A model generated the notes under the pieces. It was not told where the DNA came from, did no database searches, and saw only the letters and a list, made by a program, of their open reading frames with translations. This document shows, piece by piece, positions 18,563-21,483 of a DNA stretch of 21,483 nucleotides; the first letter of the stretch is position 1; every line of letters starts with the position of its first letter. A program made the translations under genes and the position numbers. The stretch spans positions 1 through 21,483 of the forward strand of contig SMOI01000484.1 of the NCBI GenBank assembly GCA_008000375.1, given 5' to 3'. The DNA comes from Poteriospumella lacustris. Taxonomy: Eukaryota > Sar > Chrysophyceae > Chromulinales > Dinobryaceae.

Positions 18563-19252
18563 ATGAGGGGTTTGATGACGTTACTGCTGATGGCGATCGT
18601 CCTTTCGACGTTATCTGACGCGTTCTCTCCAAGGGGAGGACCCGTTATTTCAAGTTATGGTGCAAGAAAGCTTGAGCATTGTATCAAACTTAGCTCAACT
18701 CTGTCAACAAATGACGAAGGCCACACGAATGAGCGGAAGTATTCAGCAGCGAGTGTTCGACCACGTAGCGGGAGATTACAAGACAAGGCCTTCTTCGAAG
18801 GGATATCCAATGTTATGAATGGAAAAGCATGGGACGGAAGTTCCATCATTACAAAGGAGGCGCTGTCATCGTTCGTGGGAAACTTGATCATTTCCTACAG
18901 TCTGGTTTCCAACGTGTCGTACATTTCGTGCGTGATCCTGGCGTGGATCGCCCACGGAAAAAAGTTCAGATGCAGTCCTTTTTCTCCTGGCCAGTGGAAA
19001 CAATTTCTTCTGATCTATTCGGGCCTATGGATCGCAAATACCGTTGTTCGTCCCGCACGATTTTGTCTTTCCTTACTTCTGTGCCCAATTATCGACAAGT
19101 TAGTTCGACGCACTCAGAGTAAGCTTCGCATAGGTCAAGCGAAAGCAACCTTGTTTGTTGGATTAACCATTAATTTGGCTGGATCCATTCTTTATTTGGT
19201 GGTGGGACTGTTTCTTGCCGCAAAACTAGCTCGAGTTCCTTTACTTCCCTAG
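18563..19252 (+). CDS. Probable plastid-targeted multi-pass membrane protein, family not recognised
   Basis: 229 residues, single exon. The frame is open from a GTG at 18536, but the first ATG is at 18563 and gives a clean signal peptide (MRGLMTLLLMAIVLSTLSDA) followed by FSPRGG. Phe right after the predicted cleavage site and a Ser/Arg-rich, acid-poor stretch form the bipartite ASAF-type signal for plastids of secondary red origin. The mature part has three likely membrane spans (about 105-130, 146-175, 195-221). A distinctive segment WIANTVVRPARFCLSLLLCP lies before PIIDKLVRR, and the C-terminal span is glycine-containing. I do not recognise the family. The localisation, probably the thylakoid or envelope membrane, is inferred from the leader only. 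Confidence 0.75.
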   Translation: MRGLMTLLLMAIVLSTLSDAFSPRGGPVISSYGARKLEHCIKLSSTLSTNDEGHTNERKYSAASVRPRSGRLQDKAFFEGISNVMNGKAWDGSSIITKEALSSFVGNLIISYSLVSNVSYISCVILAWIAHGKKFRCSPFSPGQWKQFLLIYSGLWIANTVVRPARFCLSLLLCPIIDKLVRRTQSKLRIGQAKATLFVGLTINLAGSILYLVVGLFLAAKLARVPLLP

Positions 19253-19395
19253 ACTTCTCCGTAGTGTCAACTTTGTACATAAATGAACCATCACATCTTT
19301 CAAGTTTTTTGGATTACTACACTTTTTGATTGATATTTTCAAACATTTACAAATGATTCACTCCTCCATTCCACACAGCGAAAGTCACAACCAAT

Positions 19396-19824
19396 TTATT
19401 TAGCATACTTGGCCAAGATTTCATCGTTGCGGAAAAGGAAGACCTCCTCGCCATCAACCTTAATAGGAAGTCCACCATACTCAGGAAGGAGAACCTTGTC
19501 ACCAACGGAGACAGAGACTGGGATGTTCAGGCCGTCGCGGGTCTGGAAACCGGGACCGACAGCAAGAACCTCACCCTCGTTCGACTTGCCAATGTTGGAC
19601 TCAGGAAGAAGGATACCACCGGCAGTCTAAATGAACGCACTTTATGAGCAAAAAGAAAGAAAAATTACACCTTGAAGGGGGAGTACCTTGGTCTGGGGGG
19701 TGATTCTCTTGATCAGAACACGATCAGCAAGGGGAACCAATCTCTTCAACTACACAAAACGTCGCAATCAGAATCATCAAACAACTGCTCGACCATTTGC
19801 TTGGTCAAAAGACGAGCTTACCAT
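19396..19824 (-). CDS. CPN10: Chaperonin 10 (Cpn10/GroES-type co-chaperonin)
   Basis: Three coding exons (19824-19822, 19749-19687, 19626-19396) encode 98 residues. The introns are 72 bp (GTAAGC...GTGTAG) and 60 bp (GTACTC...TTTAG). The first coding exon is only the ATG; exon 2 starts LKRLVPLADRVLIKRITPQT. Exon 3 carries the mobile loop TAGGILLPES, which binds Cpn60, then GEVLAVGPGF, VGDKVLLPEYGG and the terminal block FLFRNDEILAKYAK. Length and sequence match the single-domain mitochondrial type rather than the double-length plastid Cpn20. There is no N-terminal extension, as in other mitochondrial Cpn10s, whose import signal is uncleaved. It caps the Cpn60 ring during ATP-dependent folding. 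It lies tail-to-tail with the plastid membrane protein gene, with stop codons 143 bp apart. Confidence 0.93.
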
Positions 19825-20183
19825 TTTTTATTTCGAACGACGATATACTGCAAATTATATGTGTGATTTGCAACAACAAGCCATTCGTTGTCTCACCAAG
19901 AAGGTGGTCCTTTCCAGAACACAGAAAGAACGACGACGTTGCCCATCATCGCGACAAACAAGCGGCGACATCTGACGAAACGTAGTATTCATAAGAACCA
20001 TCATCAGAGAGAAGTGGCCCTAATAACTGCTTCGAGCCCAGATTCCCACATTCACTTGAGCTTGCTGTGCACTTGTTGCAGTTGGTCGGTCACAGGAATG
20101 CACGTGCTCGAGGAAAAACGAAGAGCACGCGGGTACAAATACAGAACTCTATTCCTGGTTTGCTTCTCTGTATTTCTCATAAT
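19825..20183. promoter_or_regulatory. Divergent promoter region CPN10 / PGAM
   Basis: 359 bp lie between the divergent start codons and hold both promoters. An inverted heat-shock-type pair (TTCCAGAA) is described separately. The rest shows no recognisable element. An in-frame ATG at 20067 upstream of the PGAM start would add 39 residues but would bury the signal peptide. Confidence 0.45.
19912..19926. promoter_or_regulatory. Possible heat-shock element upstream of CPN10
   Basis: TTCCAGAA (TTCnnGAA) at 19912-19919 is followed by another GAA a few bases on. It lies about 90 bp upstream of the CPN10 ATG. Cpn10 genes are commonly heat-inducible, but only two modules are correctly spaced, so this is weak. 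Confidence 0.3.
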
Positions 20184-21385
20184 ATGATCGCTATTGTTGG
20201 TCAATCTCGATTGCCCTTTTATTTCATCTCTCTTCTTGTTATCATGTTGTCATTATCGACAAAGGCATTTCAAGTCAGTAATCATGCTGCAACTCGTTTG
20301 CGCTCGCAGCGTTTTATGGCCATGAGCACCAAGACGTATCAATTGGTTTTGGTGAGACATGGCGAATCCACATGGAATGATTTGAACAAATTTACTGGTT
20401 GGTATGACTGCCCTCTCTCTCAGAAGGGAGAGCAAGAAGCCATTTCTGCAGGAAAGCTGCTGAAGGCTGAGAACTTCCATTTCGATTTGGCATACACATC
20501 TTATCTTCAACGTGCTATCAAGACTCTGTGGCACACTCTTGAACAAACCGGACATATGTACATTCCCATTAAGAATGTTTGGCAACTGAACGAACGGTAA
20601 GCTCTAAAGAGATTGAAGCAGCAAAATGCCCACATATCTTATCGATGATATGTTTTGTTAGTCACTACGGCGCTCTTCAAGGTCTTGACAAGAAGCAAAC
20701 CGTCGAGAAGTTCGGAAGTGATCAAGTAAAGGTCTGGCGTCGCTCCTACGACATTCCTCCTCCGGAATGTGAGGATGGATCTCCGATGCTTCCAGCCAAC
20801 GATCCTAAGTATGCCCATCTGCCTGAAACTCATCACATCAAGACCGAGAGCTTGAAGGTACCCCCAACGAATCATTTTCACCATGCAAAGAGAGAAAATC
20901 ATTTCACCATTTGTTTTTGTTTTTTGGCTCACAGACGACTTTGGATAGAGTCTTGCCCTTGTGGCATGGCAGCATCGCTCCTGATATCAAGTCAGGCAAG
21001 AAAGTTGTGATTGCTGCTCACGGCAACTCTCTTCGAGCACTTGTGAAGTACTTGGACAACATCTCTGATAAGGAGATCACCGAGTTGAATATTCCTACCG
21101 GAGTTCCTCTTCACTACGAATTGGATGAGAATTTGAAGCCTATCGCCCACAAGGACGCGATTGGACCTCTTTCGGTATGTATTCGGACAAAGACCGGTAT
21201 GTTCAGTCACACCATAACAAAAAAAGTGATTCTTTCATAGGGCCGCTACATCGGAAATCAAGAGGACATTAAGCGCCGTATCTTCAATGTTGTGGTAAGT
21301 AATGTCGTTGAAAAGATCTTTGGTTTTGGATTGTTTAACCACTGCTGTCCCCTCGAATGTTCAATTTCAGGCACAAACGAAGTAA
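20184..21385 (+). CDS. PGAM: Phosphoglycerate mutase (dPGM/PGAM type), probably plastid-targeted
   Basis: Five exons (20184-20596, 20662-20857, 20935-21174, 21241-21294, 21371-21385) encode 305 residues; the introns are 65-77 bp, GT-AG. The last coding exon holds only AQTK and the stop. The enzyme interconverts 3- and 2-phosphoglycerate in glycolysis. Residues seen are the phospho-accepting His59 in [10 protein letters not shown], the substrate-binding block [13 protein letters not shown], the catalytic Glu in LNERHYGALQG (read across the first splice) and the second His at about 232 in [10 protein letters not shown]. The start at 20184 gives a hydrophobic leader ending STKAF at 29, then an Arg/Ser-rich stretch: an ASAF-like plastid signal for secondary plastids. 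The mature enzyme begins near MSTKTYQL. The cofactor type (2,3-bisphosphoglycerate-dependent) follows from family membership. Confidence 0.93.
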
Positions 21386-21483
21386 AGTACTCTTGCGCGT
21401 CTTCTGCAGCAAATCCATTCGAAAATAATCTAAGAACTCTTAGGATTACATGTGCTTTGTAATCTTTGTTTCATCTTAAAACC
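21386..21483. other. 3' flank of PGAM
   Basis: AT-rich sequence after the PGAM stop, with a short palindrome ctaagaactcttag at about 21430-21443. It is probably 3' UTR; no canonical AATAAA is seen. Confidence 0.4.

Noticed and set aside
20067-20183. Upstream in-frame ATG for PGAM
   Set aside because: It would put 39 polar residues in front of the signal peptide and remove its N-terminal position.

Overview
This window looks like nuclear DNA of a stramenopile alga, most likely a diatom. The genes are intron-poor, with short GT-AG introns of 56-150 bp. Two proteins start with a signal peptide followed by an ASAF-like cleavage context with Phe (SDA/F and TKA/F), the plastid-targeting signature of algae with secondary red plastids. 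A DUF285-repeat protein, an initiator tRNA pair of eukaryotic type and several eukaryote-only proteins fit this. The species cannot be named from sequence alone. All splice sites below were placed by eye from reading frame, GT-AG borders and family conservation.

Layout. (1) 1-786, minus: 5' part of a DUF285 (BspA-like) repeat protein that runs off the left edge. (2) 787-1886: non-coding, with three copies of a roughly 100-bp dispersed repeat, one of them inverted. (3) 1887-4336, minus: a two-exon CD36/LIMP-2-type scavenger receptor. (4) 4584-4796, minus: two identical initiator tRNA-Met genes in tandem. (5) 4999-5951, plus: a five-exon COMMD2-like gene. (6) 5952-7575: a long non-coding gap between converging genes, with a compound hairpin and a 10-bp phased A-tract minisatellite. 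(7) 7576-14504, minus: a five-exon FIG4-type Sac phosphoinositide phosphatase of about 2165 residues. Its catalytic motif is intact, but it carries a C-terminal extension of about 1390 residues. (8) 14947-16146, plus: JJJ1/DNAJC21, head-to-head with FIG4. (9) 16352-18113, minus: a three-exon ATP-grasp-fold protein with a signal peptide and a C-terminal membrane anchor; its expected metal ligands appear replaced. (10) 18563-19252, plus: an unrecognised, probably plastid-targeted membrane protein. (11) 19396-19824, minus: a CPN10 chaperonin whose first coding exon is just the ATG. (12) 20184-21385, plus: a probably plastid-targeted phosphoglycerate mutase.

How the genes relate. This is a compact array of mostly housekeeping genes with divergent promoters (tRNA/COMMD2, FIG4/JJJ1, ATP-grasp/plastid protein, CPN10/PGAM). 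CD36-like, COMMD2 and FIG4 all belong to endolysosomal biology and lie within about 12.6 kb. That is probably chance but is noted. No mobile element, CRISPR array or virus was recognised. The strongest unusual items are the FIG4 extension with an in-frame, stop-free intron just before the active site, the apparent pseudo-ATP-grasp, the ATG-only exon, the phased A-tract array and the doubled initiator tRNA.
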